This document shows, one piece after another, positions 34,048-45,390 of a stretch of 64,000 nt of DNA. The notes beneath the pieces were generated by a model. That model was not told the DNA's origin and searched no databases. It worked only from the letters and a program-made list of their open reading frames with translations. The number at the start of each line of letters is the position of its first letter. The first letter of the stretch is position 1. The position numbers and the translations under genes are program-made. This stretch comes from Anaeramoeba flamelloides (taxonomy: Eukaryota > Metamonada > Anaeramoebidae): NCBI GenBank assembly GCA_027625915.1, contig JANTQA010000070.1, forward strand, positions 8,933,001 to 8,997,000, in the 5' to 3' direction.

Positions 34048-34980
34048 GGGACTAGCCCATATTAATTTTTTTTAGGTAAATTTAATAGAGATTTAGAATT
34101 TTTTTTACCAATTACTTAGATTTGAAATCAAAGTGAAAAACTTCTTAGTATATAAATGAAATCTTACTAACTGACATTCATAAAATTTAGTTATCTTTTT
34201 ATAGAAATAAAAAATTTTGGCATTTTTTCACTTTTTTGAAAGTTGCTTTTTTTCAACTTTTCGCAAAAATACAAAAAATAAAAAAAAATATGTGCAAGAA
34301 AGCAAAACCTTGTTTTGTTTGTGGAAGACCTATAAAAAATAGTTTGAAAAATAAACCCAAAAGGTTTTTTTTGGATTTGCATGAAAACATAGTTTGATTC
34401 GAAAAAAATATACAATATATGCTTTACTCTTAATAAAAGATTTTCTTTTTTTTATATTGTACCATTCTTTTTTTTCAAGAATCTACTTTTTCAGTTTACA
34501 CTCTTTGGTTTTTGTTGAATCTAAAGTTTTTTTAAGTGTTCCCAAATTACCATCCCAAAAGTTTTTGTCAGAGTCAAAAAAAATCAAAGAAAAGAATAAG
34601 AATTATTTTTTATAAAAGTAATTATTGATAAAACAAATTGAGTTCTTTATAGAGTCAAGTTGGATGAACAGAAATGAAGGAGAAAATATTCACCAGTTTT
34701 AAATTATTTTTTCGTTTTTAAAAATGAGAATAAATATTATTTTTGAGAAAATAATTAAATCCAAAATTAATCAAAAAATTCTCATCCATTTAAGATCTTT
34801 TTTCAAAAAAAATTTTTAAAAGTCACTTTTTTTGGCAGAATTGTAAATTTTAAAAAAACAAGAACTAAAAGTTCTAACATTGAAAAAACCTGTCTATTTT
34901 CAATTTTAAACATATTTCAAGATAAGGATTCCTTATTTAGTTATTGGTCAAAAAAAAAAAAATTAATAGAGACTAGTCCC
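34048..34980. mobile_element. TTAA-flanked element with about 25-bp inverted ends
   Basis: TTAA precedes (34044-34047) and follows (34981-34984) the element. The ends GGGACTAGCCCATATTAATT and AATTAATAGAGACTAGTCCC are inverted copies with a few mismatches. About 930 bp, with no transposase; the two small frames inside (34191-34415, 34394-34615) overlap on opposite strands and look like chance. PiggyBac-like target preference. Confidence 0.7.
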
Positions 34981-35080
34981 TTAATAATTAATTGTTCCTG
35001 GATAATAAAAGTTAATTTTTTTTTTCAATTAATTATTTCAGGTGGGTTACAATTTTTTGAAATAGATTATTTATATATAT

Positions 35081-35609
35081 AAACTAGATTCCAAAAATTT
35101 GGACGAAGTTTAAACAGTTGAAAGAACATCATTACTACATTTTAAATTCAATTTGGAAAGAATTTTGATTAAATAACTATTTCATTTTTTGTCTTTGTTG
35201 TTTTGTTTTCATTTCCTTTTTTCCAGTTACTTAATCTGTTTCGTTAGATCTGAAATTTTTTTTCAATGATTGTTAGAAGGTTAGTGCTGAGTTTGGTAAA
35301 TAGGAAAATATACAAATACAATTTGTAGATGGTATCTTATCATTTGATCGATCAACAATTGTTGGTGAAATTTGAACAAATTTACCAACATATTTTTTGT
35401 TCTGCTTATTTCATTATTTTGGACACACTCGTTTTTATTTTTGAGTTTATATTATTTTCTTTTATTTGGATTAAAATGATTAATTATTAAAACATTAATA
35501 ATGGTAACTTAAAAGTGGTTTTATCTTAGGTTTGGAAAAATACAATAAATTGGTTTTTTTTTGCCTATTTTTGATTTTGGGTATGTCCAAATTTTTGGAA
35601 TGGGGTTTA
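35081..35609 (+). mobile_element. TATAAAC-family DNA element, copy 5
   Basis: The left end TATAAACTAGATTCCAAAAA and the right end TTTTTGGAATGGGGTTTATA are inverted copies, and TA-rich DNA flanks both sides. Best match to 8709-9241 (inverted), showing a subfamily distinct from copies 1, 3 and 4. Confidence 0.8.
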
Positions 35610-35623
35610 TATATATATATAAA

Positions 35624-35999
35624 CTCTTTTTCAAAAATTGTGACTCACCTGAAATAGTAATTTGAAAAAAAAAAATTATCATTTAGTATTCAAGAACAAT
35701 TAATAACTAAATATGACTTGTAATTCTCTTTTAAGTCATTACAAATCTATAAAAACCTGATATAGTAAAAATAAAAAAAAATAAAACCAAAAACTAAAAA
35801 AAAGTGAGTCACAATTTTTGAAAAGAGCATTACCGATTTTCTATTACTGAACTTTCACTGAAAAAAAGTTGAACACCAAGATTTTTTATGAATAGTTAAA
35901 TCCATTTTAAAAGACATTACATAGTCTCAATTTTCTTAGTGATTATTTGTCTTTTAGAAGATCTCTTTTTTTTTCCACATGATCTTTTTAAAAAAAAAG

Positions 36000-36044
<45 letters not shown>

Positions 36045-36045
36045 A
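35624..36045 (+). mobile_element. element E: 205-bp inverted-end unit, shared flank and poly-A
   Basis: CTCTTTTTCAAAAATTGTGACTCAC at 35624 mirrors GTGAGTCACAATTTTTGAAAAGAG ending at 35828. The next 150 bp and the A-rich tract to 36045 are also present, inverted, at 57236-57480, so the duplicated unit is about 420 bp and ends in poly-A. It could be a retroposon that captured a MITE end, or two adjacent elements copied together. Confidence 0.6.
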
Positions 36046-36221
36046 AAAGAAAAACAAAAGAAAAACAAAAATTTGAAAAAGCAAAACTAAAATTTGCAAA
36101 ATTAGAAAAAATGATTCTGATCCAAAAATTTGAAAATATTTTTTGTAAAGAATACTGGAATAAACCCTCAAAACAACTCCCATTAACATTACAAAGTGAG
36201 TCAAAATTTATGAAAAATAGT

Positions 36222-36338
36222 TTATATATATATATATATGCGCACGCGATGTGTATGTGTTTGTGTATATATATGTTTGTATGTGTTTGCGTGCGTGTGT
36301 GTATGTGTCTATGTGTGTGTGTGTGCGCGCGTGTGTGT
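36222..36338. repeat. TA run followed by GT/GC alternating tract
   Basis: Nine TA units are followed by about 100 bases of alternating purine-pyrimidine sequence on the plus strand (GCGCACGCGATGTGTATGTG, later GTGTGTGTGTGCGCGCGTGT). It is one of the most GC-rich patches in the window and is a candidate Z-DNA-forming tract. Confidence 0.9.
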
Positions 36339-36344
36339 AATTTT

Positions 36345-38994
36345 ATGTATTAGTTTATTAAATATATGAGTTAATATCATTTCAACATATTGTTAATTTG
36401 TATCTATTGTTTGAAATGAAAATTTCTCATATTTTAGATTATAAAAATTAAAAAAAGTAATCCATTTTTTTATTAACAATTAAGATTATTCCTATAAATA
36501 GGTAAAAATATTTTTCTTTTTAGGTAGAAAAATATTGATTTTTTTGAAAAAAATATTTTGTTGGTATTTCCAGCATTGAATTTTTCAACTCATATCTCGG
36601 TTAATTATTAGATCAGTATACAATTTAAAAAAATTCAATATATTAAAAATTTGAATTAATTTTTTCAATTAAATTTACATAATTAAAGTAAAAATGTAAA
36701 TTTTTTTTTAACGTTTTCACAAATTTATTGTAATTTTTTATAAAAAACGAAAAAGAATTGCTTTGAATTTTTGAAATGTGAAAAATCTATTATTTTAAAT
36801 CCATTGGGTCTTACCCTCCAGGATGTTTATAACATTTTAAATAATCACAATTGTAAAATTAAAATATTGGTTTTGATTTTTGAGGAAAAAATTAAAAAAT
36901 CCCCAAATATCTTCTAGAAATTATTATTTGAAAAAATCAACTTTTATCTTATAATAAAAGCACGGTTTATTCATAAACTTTTTAAATCACTTTAAAAATT
37001 GTTAATAGCGAAAATTATTCTTATTAAAAAAATATCCTTATATTCCAGTGCATTGAATAAAACTATTTTGTCAATCAAAAAAAAAAAAAAAAAAAAAATC
37101 TTAACATTAATATTTATTATAAAAAACTATGTATTGTATAATAATGATGCTAATAATAGCAAAAGGGATAATTTTTTTGTTTTAGAGAATAAATAAACCA
37201 AATTTAATACTTTACTTTTTTATTAAAAATAGAAAAAATAAATATTATTATCCGAATAAAATTTTTACTTTTCTGGGTTTCTTTGTTGATCAGATTTATT
37301 TGAAATTTGATATCTACAAAATATGTAAGTTCAAAATATTACCAATAACAAAATTTAAATTTTTTACTTGTTTCCTCAAAGTACGAGCGCCTTAAATTAT
37401 TTTCAAAATGAATTTTTCAAATATGAAATCATTTAGTAACACAATTAGTCTCACTTTAATTGTAAACCTACAACAAAGATTAAATAACGACCATTATCAA
37501 ATTCAGACAATTTTTTTAAAAATTTTTTTAGAATGTTTATTTTCCTAGAATCTGATTTTTTTTTTAATTTATATTTTTTTGTACTGTTAATTTTGGGAAA
37601 TTTTTTGCCAAAAAAATAGTAATGACAATAAATTGTACCTTATTTTTGTTTTTGAACTATGTTTTTTTTTTTCATTTGTTATCTGGAGTTTATTTTTCCA
37701 ATTCTACATCTAAACTCTAATTTTTTTCTGATCAATATTCAATTTATTTATAATTTGTCTTTATGAATCGCATATGGGAAATATAAAAAAAAATTTAAAA
37801 CAAAATTCATTTTCTCCCATTTCTATTTTGAATTGTTTTGAAATTAAAAAAACAAGTTAGTGAACTTTTAAAAATTATTTCAATTTTAAATATATCAAAA
37901 TATATTGTTTTCTTCCTATATATATTCAGAAATTTTAAATGTGGGTAATTATTACAATATAACTAATTCAGAGTGACCGGAAAACAGTTTATTGGTAATA
38001 TTTATACAACTAATAAATATTAGTATTTTTCTTAGACTTTAAAGTCATTTTAAATTTAATATTGGCACACAAAAATAATTTTTTTCAAAAAAAAACTCCA
38101 AACTTTTGAATTGTAAATTCACAAAAATAAAAAATATCAAAATTAATTTCTTTCTGAGTCTCAAATAATATATAATAAAAAAAAAACAGTTTCAGCCCAT
38201 CTTCGGAATTTTTTTTTATTTGTGAATAAAGTTGCCAAAAACCTTACCAATTTGAATATAGTTTTTATGAAAATTGTGAAAATATCAATGAAAAATAAAT
38301 ATTTAGATTGTTTAAATATATGACAAAAACAGGATAAGTGGTCACAATTTTTTATTCATATCAATTTTATAACTTTATTTATTTTGTATATTCACATCCT
38401 AAAATGTTACAGTTTTTTGTAATTTATACTTGAAAAAAAGAGATTTTAAAATATTTCAAATTATAAACCGAATAAAAAATAAATAATTATTTTCCACATG
38501 ACATTACACTCATTGAAATAACAAAAATATTGTTTTTTCTTTTTCTTTTGTGAAATTTTATTTTTAAAAGTTGTTTGAAAAAAATGTTTCTGATTATTCT
38601 ATGATATTTTGAATTTAAATATTTCGTTTTTTCTTCCACAAACCAACCCCTTAAAATATTAAAAAAAAATATATATTAATAAAAAAAGAATTCACTTCTT
38701 ATTTCCAATAATTTTTACCTTAAAATATTTATAAAGTTAATAATATTTAAAGAGATTTAAAAAAAAATCATTTTTTCTCAAAAGATTTTCACCTCAAAAA
38801 ATATCAAAAAAAGATCTCAAAAATGGTAATAATCTCTTTCTAATTTTAAAACAGTTTTCCCTTTTATTTGTCAGTCACTCTAAATTTCCTTTTTATTTCT
38901 GCTTTTTAAAATAAATAAATAAATATCAAAAACAAAAAAAACAACAACAATATTTTTTTTTTCCTCTTTTTTTAATTCTTTTCTTGACAAACAG
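36345..38994. other. gene-free AT-rich stretch
   Basis: Low-complexity DNA with no supported exon. An ATG directly followed by a GTAATA donor at 38823 could be a minimal first exon of the cyclin gene, joined to 38995; this is speculative. Confidence 0.45.
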
Positions 38995-40448
38995 TTTGAA
39001 TACAGATCAAACCCATTTCGAAACGAAAATGAAAATACGAATTTGTATAACCCACAAAGGCAAATACTCAAAGGGAAATCACAAATTTTGAATAAGAAAG
39101 TAGGATCACTGAAAACAAGTCAATCATTTAACAACACAACAAAACTGTTTAACAACAAACAGACTACGAGGCAAAGATCTGTATTTGGAAGAATCAATTC
39201 CAACATTAATGTAAATAATCAAAATAATTTAAACCAAAGAAAACAAAACAACCCAAAAGTTTATTTAAAAAGGAGTGTCTCTCAGAGAGCGGTAACTCAG
39301 AATACGAAACAACAACTAAACCAAAACAAGGTTAGGGTAAGAAAAAGTATCAACCAAGGTAAAGAAAGATTAATCGTCAAAAAAAGTCGAAAAAATATAA
39401 CCGTTAAAAATAAAAAGAAAGAGAAAAAAAAATTAAATTTAAGGAAATCACAAACAAACAAAATTAATCCATTGAGAAGGACCAGTAGCCAATTAATACC
39501 AACTCGTAATTCTAAATTGTTCCAATTCCAAAGCAACAACCAAACCCAAATCCAAAAAAGAAAGCCAATCAAAAAAAAAAAAAAAAAATTATTTATAACA
39601 TTGATAAACCAAACATGAAGAACCCACAGTATGTGACCGAATTGGTGGACGATATTTATAAGCACAAAAAAAAAAAGGAGATTGAACAAATGTTGCCAAT
39701 CAACTTTTTGTCCAACCAAAAAGTTGTTAATGATAAAGTGCGAGGCACATTGCTCGATTGGTTGTGCGAGGTGCATTTAAAATTCAAATTAAAAACCGAA
39801 GTCTTGTATTTGACTTGCAAAATTATTGACAAGCTCTTATCCAAAGTGTCTGTGCCGATCCGCAAATTACAATTAACCGGGCTCACTGCAATGCTAATTG
39901 CATCCAAATACGAAGAGATATACCCACCGGAAGTAAATGACTTTGTTTACATTTCAGACAATACCTACACACGCGAACAGATCATCAATGCAGAAGCAAT
40001 GATCTTGAATGTTTTAAACTTTCGAGTCACCTACGTGTCTCCTTATTTTTTTATCCAAAGGTACATCAAGGCCGCAGGTGTAGGCCTGAGAAGTACACAG
40101 TATTTAAAACTAAAACTGCTGTCCAACTATTTGTTGGAGTTGTCAATACCTAGAGTTAATATGGTCAAATATAAGCCTTCACAATTAGCCGCCGCAGCAG
40201 TTTATTTGGCTTTGGTTTCCCTGAATACCAAAACACTCAACAAGCCCCTCTTATGGACAGACACACTTCAATATTACACAAAATTTAAATTATCAGAGAT
40301 TTTAAAATGCGCAAGAGATCTTCGTAAAATTGCAATACACGTTGCAGGCGTAGATTTAAACGACGAAAATGAATTCTTATCTGCAAGGAAAAAATATATA
40401 AAAAAACGTTTTGCAAGAGTTTCTCAAGTACCCATTCGAATTGTTTGA
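38995..40448 (+). CDS. B-type mitotic cyclin, frame broken at an A18 run
   Basis: A regulatory subunit that would activate a CDK at mitosis. The exon opens after the acceptor TTCTTGACAAACAG (38994). A basic, low-complexity N-terminus of about 200 residues contains RQILKGKSQ, a possible destruction box. It then runs into 18 consecutive A (39571-39588). The cyclin part is in the frame one base back: NIDKPNMKNPQYVTELVDDI leads into the N box (VRGTLLDWLCEVH, KLQLTGLTAMLIASKYEEIYP) and the C box (KPSQLAAAAVYLALVS). The cyclin frame alone could start at the ATG at 39615. Either one A was lost from the homopolymer in the assembly or the gene truly carries a one-base change. The initiating ATG upstream of 38995 was not found. 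Family assignment is secure. Confidence 0.85.
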
Positions 40449-41274
40449 TCCGATCAGAATTTCTTTTCATTTCCTACCACTTGTTTCTTATTTCCTTTTC
40501 ATTTTTTTCCCTTTTTCCCCTTTCTTATTTCTTTCTTTGTTTTGGAGAATTCAAATTAAGTTTATTTGATTTTTTTTTTTTTTTGACCACAAAACCCCCC
40601 CTCTAAAAAAATATGTTTAAAACAGATGATAATTAATATTTTTTTTTTTTCAAAAGAAAAATTATTACAGACAATCAGTATCGAATTATTTTTATGTCTA
40701 TCTGAATTAAACACGTTTTTTGTTTTTATATATTAATTATATATTATTATTATTATAAGATAATAAAATTAATGGATTTTAGAAAGATTTATTAATTTAA
40801 AATTATTATTATTATAATAAAAAACAGGGTTTTATTAAAATTAAAATTATAATTATAAGAAAAATGTTTTAAATTAATAATAAAAGTAATACTCCTATTT
40901 TTATTATTATTATAATTTTTTTTTTTTTTATTAAATTTCCGATTTTAGAGAGTTTTGATAGAGAGGAAATATACCGAGTAGTCCAGCTAATCTATCATAT
41001 TACCTTTTCTTTTTTACTTTTCTTTTGATCGCTTTTAATTATTTTATCACTTCAAAAATATATATAAACTCTTTTTCAAATAAAAGGGCACACCTCTCAA
41101 ATCATCAATACCATTGAATTTGATTGTTAATAAGATAATTACTCATTGGTTATTTTGATTTTACTTATTTATTTTTTCATTTTTGGTTTTTTTATTGATG
41201 GTATGAAAAAAAAAAAAAAAAAAAAAAACAAGATAAGAAGAAAATAAATTAGGAAACCACCTACCAATATAAAA
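40449..41274. other. gene-free 3' flank of the cyclin gene
   Basis: Extremely T- and A-rich, with imperfect ATT repeats at 40740-40920 and a 25-A run at 41205. No genes. Confidence 0.5.
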
Positions 41275-41796
41275 GGGAAAATTATTAAATTTCAAATTTG
41301 GTCAAAATCTCATTTTTTTCAAAATATTCAATTTTATTGAAATATATTGACTGTGGGTATTTAAAACCCCCTTTACGGGTAGGTTAAGGTACGTTAGGGT
41401 ATGTTCGGGTAGATTAGAGTATGTTAGAGTAGATTTGGGTGGTTTGTATGGTATTTTAGGGAATTTTGATTCGGATTTTGAAAAAACAATAATTCCGAGA
41501 CCAATTAGACTTTTGTAACTTGTTTTAAAGGAAAAAAAATTACCAGTTAACTTTTTATGCTAAAATTGGGTTTGGTATAATTTTTAAAAAAATATACTAT
41601 TGATGATTTCAAGATTTTGAATTTTCTACAATTTAAGTGATAAAAGACGACCAATCGTAAAAAAAAATTTTTGCTTTTACCTCTCACAACTATAAAAAAA
41701 CATTAAAAACTTTCATACCAATAATAATTATCAAGAAACTCTTCCAAAACATGAAAAATATCAATTTGACCAAATTTGAAATCTAATAATATACCC
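41275..41796 (-). mobile_element. GGGTATATTATTA-family element, inverted copy
   Basis: Reverse orientation relative to 27806-28326. The ends are GGGAAAATTATTAAATTTCA and TTTGAAATCTAATAATATACCC. It carries the tandem ten-base array at 41377-41446. Confidence 0.75.
41377..41446 (+). repeat. ten-base tandem repeat inside the element
   Basis: Seven consecutive units near GGGTATGTTA (GGGTAGGTTA, AGGTACGTTA, GGGTATGTTC, GGGTAGATTA, GAGTATGTTA, GAGTAGATTT, GGGTGGTTTG). A decayed inverse lies near 28150-28230 in the other copy, so it is part of the element rather than new. Confidence 0.8.
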
Positions 41797-43185
41797 ATAT
41801 AAAGATCAAAGTAGTTTAATTTTCAATTTTACAATGAGCTGGGTATAGTAATTAAGAAAGAATTATTGGATTGATGTCTGAAACAAAGAAAAATAAAAAA
41901 TAAAGAAAAAACAATTCAAACAAAACATCCTGATGAATTGAGGCTTTATATTGAAAATGAGACTTTAAAGAACAAATGTTTGAAATGTAAATGATAATCA
42001 ATACAATTTAAAGAACTTTTCCCCAATTCACTTTGTTCAACAGTTTTTATTGTTTTTATAATTTTTTTTCCCCAACCATTTACAAAACAAGATTTCTCAT
42101 TTCAAATAAAAAGAGCATATCAATTTTTAAAATATATAATTTTTTTTTTTATCTTTTTCTTTTAATGAGTTTTAAATATTCGGTAGAGTTTTTTTTTTTT
42201 ACATTTAAAGAGTTTCGTATATTTTAGAATGATATTAGAATTAATTTGATTCAGTGATTAATAATTCTGGAAATTTTCCGAATTCTTTTATTAGAAAAGG
42301 AGTTTATTATATGATTAGTTTTTAGGCTTTATATTTTTATTATTAAAAATAAAACTTTTTGAATTTTTTGGATTATCGAGATTATTCCATCCACCTATAC
42401 CCCCACTACAAATAAAAATCAGATAAATTTTACCTTAAAAAAGTACTTTTTGAAACGAAAATTGATTTTGAATCAAAAAAAAAAACCAGTAACTTTGATT
42501 AAATAAGAAATAACCATAGGAAAATATTTTTAAACCCGAAAAAAATTGAAAATTACATATTTAAAAATTGGAAAAATAATTTTTTTATTATTATTTTACA
42601 AAGTTTTCATAAATTAAAGCGATTATCCTCTAATAAGGAGAACTTTAAGAATAAAGTATGTTGTTATTGGATGTAAATCACATTATTATCTTGTTTCTAA
42701 TACCCCTAAAAACTGTATTTAGTAAAATATTACTACAAGTTGATTTTATCAATTTAAAACGAATTTTGTATCAGTAAAATAACCCAAAAACTTTTGTGAA
42801 AAAAAAAATACATATTTGAGATAAAAATACAATTTATTCATCAATATTCATACTTCAAAGCCGAAAACCCTTTTTCATAAAAATTTGTCTAGAAATGTCT
42901 ATGAATAAAAATAAAAATTCTAATTTATAAAGAATTGAATAGTTGACAATGTATTATCTTTTCAAATTATTTTTCGCTTTTTGGGAAATATTTTAAAAAT
43001 TCAAATATCAAGTTTCAAAGAAAGTGTAGTAATTTACATTACACTCAATTGCATCACACTTCAATTAGAGATGGATTTAAGAGAGGCACTTAACACTTAA
43101 ATTTTAATAATAAAAAAAACATACTCATTTTTTAACATTTACATACTCGTCGCCTTACAGTCTTCAAAAATCATTATATCTTTTT
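41797..43185. other. gene-free stretch with a decayed repeat
   Basis: Contains the decayed repeat at 42605-42870. The last 150 bases are the likely promoter region of the 43186 gene. Confidence 0.45.
42605..42870 (+). repeat. decayed dispersed repeat, copy 2
   Basis: Counterpart of 6913-7230 (AAAGTATGTTGTTATTGGA, CACATTATTA, ATCAATATTCATACTTCAAAG). Non-coding. Confidence 0.55.
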
Positions 43186-45390
43186 ATGAGTATTTATGGG
43201 CTCTATTGTGAAGCTACAAAGGATTACTACGATCAAAATACACCCAGCTTTTCGTTTTATAAAGGAGACTTATTTCGTGTTATTGAAACAAATGCACAAG
43301 GAAGGGTTTTGTATGTAATCAATTCCCGATCAAAAAAGCAACCAATTTTATCCAATTTCACAACTTTTATTCAAATCAAGCAATACTGTTCAGCTCTCAA
43401 CGATTTTAATTGCAATGACCCAGGTTATTTAAAATTTCAAAAACAACAAGAAATTGAGATCTTGTCTATTCGATTAGAATACCTTATTGGAGCAATTGGC
43501 AATCAAATTGGGATGGTTTCTTTTCAAAACATTTCCGCTGTGTACCCTAAACGATGCCCATTTGAGAAGGAGACTTACCCCTTTTCAAAAATTGAAATAA
43601 TCTCAAAAGATCTTTATCATAACATTCGAACAAAAAAAATGAAAATGGGAATCCAAAAAGAAAGTGTAAAACCACTTTTTATTTACAACACCAAAAAAAG
43701 CAGTGAAGTGTTGTTTTTCAAATCGTATGAAACACAGCAAGAACAAAAATCTGATTTAATTAATTCGTCTCTCGACAAAATAGCAATCCCACACTGCTCC
43801 TATTGTGGCTGCACATCACAAGAAAGTATCGTGCAGTGTGTTTCGACACGGAGGTGGTTTTGTAATGGGAAGGGGGACACTAAAAGCTCACACATTGTGC
43901 GCCATTTAACCAAATCAAGAAAAAAAGAAATAAGCTTACACCCAAAGGGTCTATTAGGAAATTTGCCAATCCAATGCCATTCCTGTGGATCTAAAAATAT
44001 CTGGAAACTAGGATTGCTTCAAAATATTGAAAAAAGCTCTCCTGTGTTTTTATGTAATGATCCCTGTTTAAAAAACAAGAGTTTTAATTCGAATTCTTGG
44101 GAACCATTAATACAGAATGGCTGTTTATTGTCTTTTATAGTACCACCACCAAGTAATGATGAATTAAAAAATACCAGAATTATAAACAAAAATGAGATGG
44201 ACAGATTGGAAGAGACTTGGGCAAAAGATGAATTTAATAAGGATCTTGTATTGAATTTCAATCAAAACGAAATAAAAAACGAGAAATTATTATTTAAATT
44301 AAACACAAACAAAAATATAAATAAGAATAAAGGGAATGAGGACGAGGAAGAGGGCGAGAATAGTAATAATTTTAAAAAGTGGTTTACTGAAAGTCAATCT
44401 CTCTCCAATTTTGAAGAAATATTTCTAAATTATTTTAATGAAACTAACACTTTATATGATCAAAAAGAAATTGGCACCAATTTGTTACAAAGCGAAAGAA
44501 CAAACCAGACCGAAATATTACAATACAAAGAGTATTACCAAAATATTGGAAATGAAAATTTTCAACAACAGCAAGTGCAACAGGAACAAGAACAGGAACA
44601 AATGCTACAACAAGAACACGATCTACAATACCAACAATCAAACACTTATCAATCGCAAAATTTATATGATTATGAAGCAATTGAACCAATTACCCAAAAT
44701 ACTAATCTTAATACTTATGAACAAAATCTATCTTACAACCAAATTTCTAATTCGAATTATCTTCAACGGGAAGAAGTAAATACTCAGGATTATGATGAAA
44801 ACAATTATGAAAAGTTTGAGCTAAATCCTTATCAAGAATATTCAACTAATACTTTTAATAACAATGTTAATAATTCATATCAATTTGAATACGAAAATCA
44901 ATTTCATAATTATACAGATTATCCCCCACAAAACAACCAAGACAATATACACACATTGGAAGAAAACGAAAAGAATCACAATATTTATGAAAATGGGGAA
45001 TATTATAATGATATATATATAACAATAACCAACAAATTAATAAACAAGAAATACATACAAATAGACCACAGCAACAGTAAAGGGCAACAGCAAATTGAAA
45101 ATGATAATATATTATTTACAATTAAAGATTTAAAATTGCAAGTTAACAACCCAATCAAACATCAACAAGAAAAAAATCAAAAATTAAATAAAACGAAAAA
45201 GAAAAAGATTCCAAAATCAAAAAAAATACTTTGTAAAATATGTATGATAAATTCCGCTAACTCGCTTTTTTTACCTTGTAAACACATGCTATGCTGTGAA
45301 AATTGTACCAAAATTATTTTTGAAAAAAATAAAAAATGTCCATTATGCAGAACAGAAATTAAAAAAACAATGAAAATTTTTATCGCTTAA
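43186..45390 (+). CDS. SH3-SH3-UPF1 CH zinc domain-RING protein
   Basis: Intronless, 734 codons. Residues 3-64 and about 69-121 resemble two tandem SH3 domains (FSFYKGDLFRVIE; ILSNFTTFI; then GYLKFQKQQEIEIL and GNQIGMVSFQNISAVYP). Residues 203-345 match the Cys/His-rich (CH) domain of UPF1 closely: CSYCG, RRWFCNGKGDT, SHIVRHLTKS, CHSCGSKN, FLCNDPC, WEPLIQNGCLLSF and the following helix RLEETW. Zinc ligands C204, C207, C218, C226, H236, H240, C264, C267, C290, C294 and C313 are visible. In UPF1 this domain binds UPF2 in nonsense-mediated decay. A 300-residue Asn/Gln-rich linker follows. The last 54 residues are a C3HC4 RING (CKICM, LPCKHMLCCENC, CPLCR) of the kind seen in MIB and IAP ligases. 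No RNA helicase motifs are present, so this is not UPF1. Role as a ubiquitin ligase acting on decay complexes is inference. Confidence 0.9.
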   Translation: MSIYGLYCEATKDYYDQNTPSFSFYKGDLFRVIETNAQGRVLYVINSRSKKQPILSNFTTFIQIKQYCSALNDFNCNDPGYLKFQKQQEIEILSIRLEYLIGAIGNQIGMVSFQNISAVYPKRCPFEKETYPFSKIEIISKDLYHNIRTKKMKMGIQKESVKPLFIYNTKKSSEVLFFKSYETQQEQKSDLINSSLDKIAIPHCSYCGCTSQESIVQCVSTRRWFCNGKGDTKSSHIVRHLTKSRKKEISLHPKGLLGNLPIQCHSCGSKNIWKLGLLQNIEKSSPVFLCNDPCLKNKSFNSNSWEPLIQNGCLLSFIVPPPSNDELKNTRIINKNEMDRLEETWAKDEFNKDLVLNFNQNEIKNEKLLFKLNTNKNINKNKGNEDEEEGENSNNFKKWFTESQSLSNFEEIFLNYFNETNTLYDQKEIGTNLLQSERTNQTEILQYKEYYQNIGNENFQQQQVQQEQEQEQMLQQEHDLQYQQSNTYQSQNLYDYEAIEPITQNTNLNTYEQNLSYNQISNSNYLQREEVNTQDYDENNYEKFELNPYQEYSTNTFNNNVNNSYQFEYENQFHNYTDYPPQNNQDNIHTLEENEKNHNIYENGEYYNDIYITITNKLINKKYIQIDHSNSKGQQQIENDNILFTIKDLKLQVNNPIKHQQEKNQKLNKTKKKKIPKSKKILCKICMINSANSLFLPCKHMLCCENCTKIIFEKNKKCPLCRTEIKKTMKIFIA

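Noticed and set aside
35917-36353. Two frames made of poly-Phe or poly-Lys followed by Cys/Val repeats
   Set aside because: They translate a poly-A run and a GT microsatellite.
39297-39776. 159-codon minus-strand hydrophobic frame
   Set aside because: Antisense to the Lys/Asn/Gln-rich cyclin N-terminus, which produces artificial Phe/Leu-rich translations.
41377-41446. Telomere-like repeat
   Set aside because: The unit is ten bases, degenerate and confined to a mobile element; nothing else suggests a chromosome end.
43786-44230. Annotation of the 43186 gene as UPF1 itself
   Set aside because: Only the CH domain matches; no helicase motifs occur in the 734 residues, and the C-terminus is a RING.
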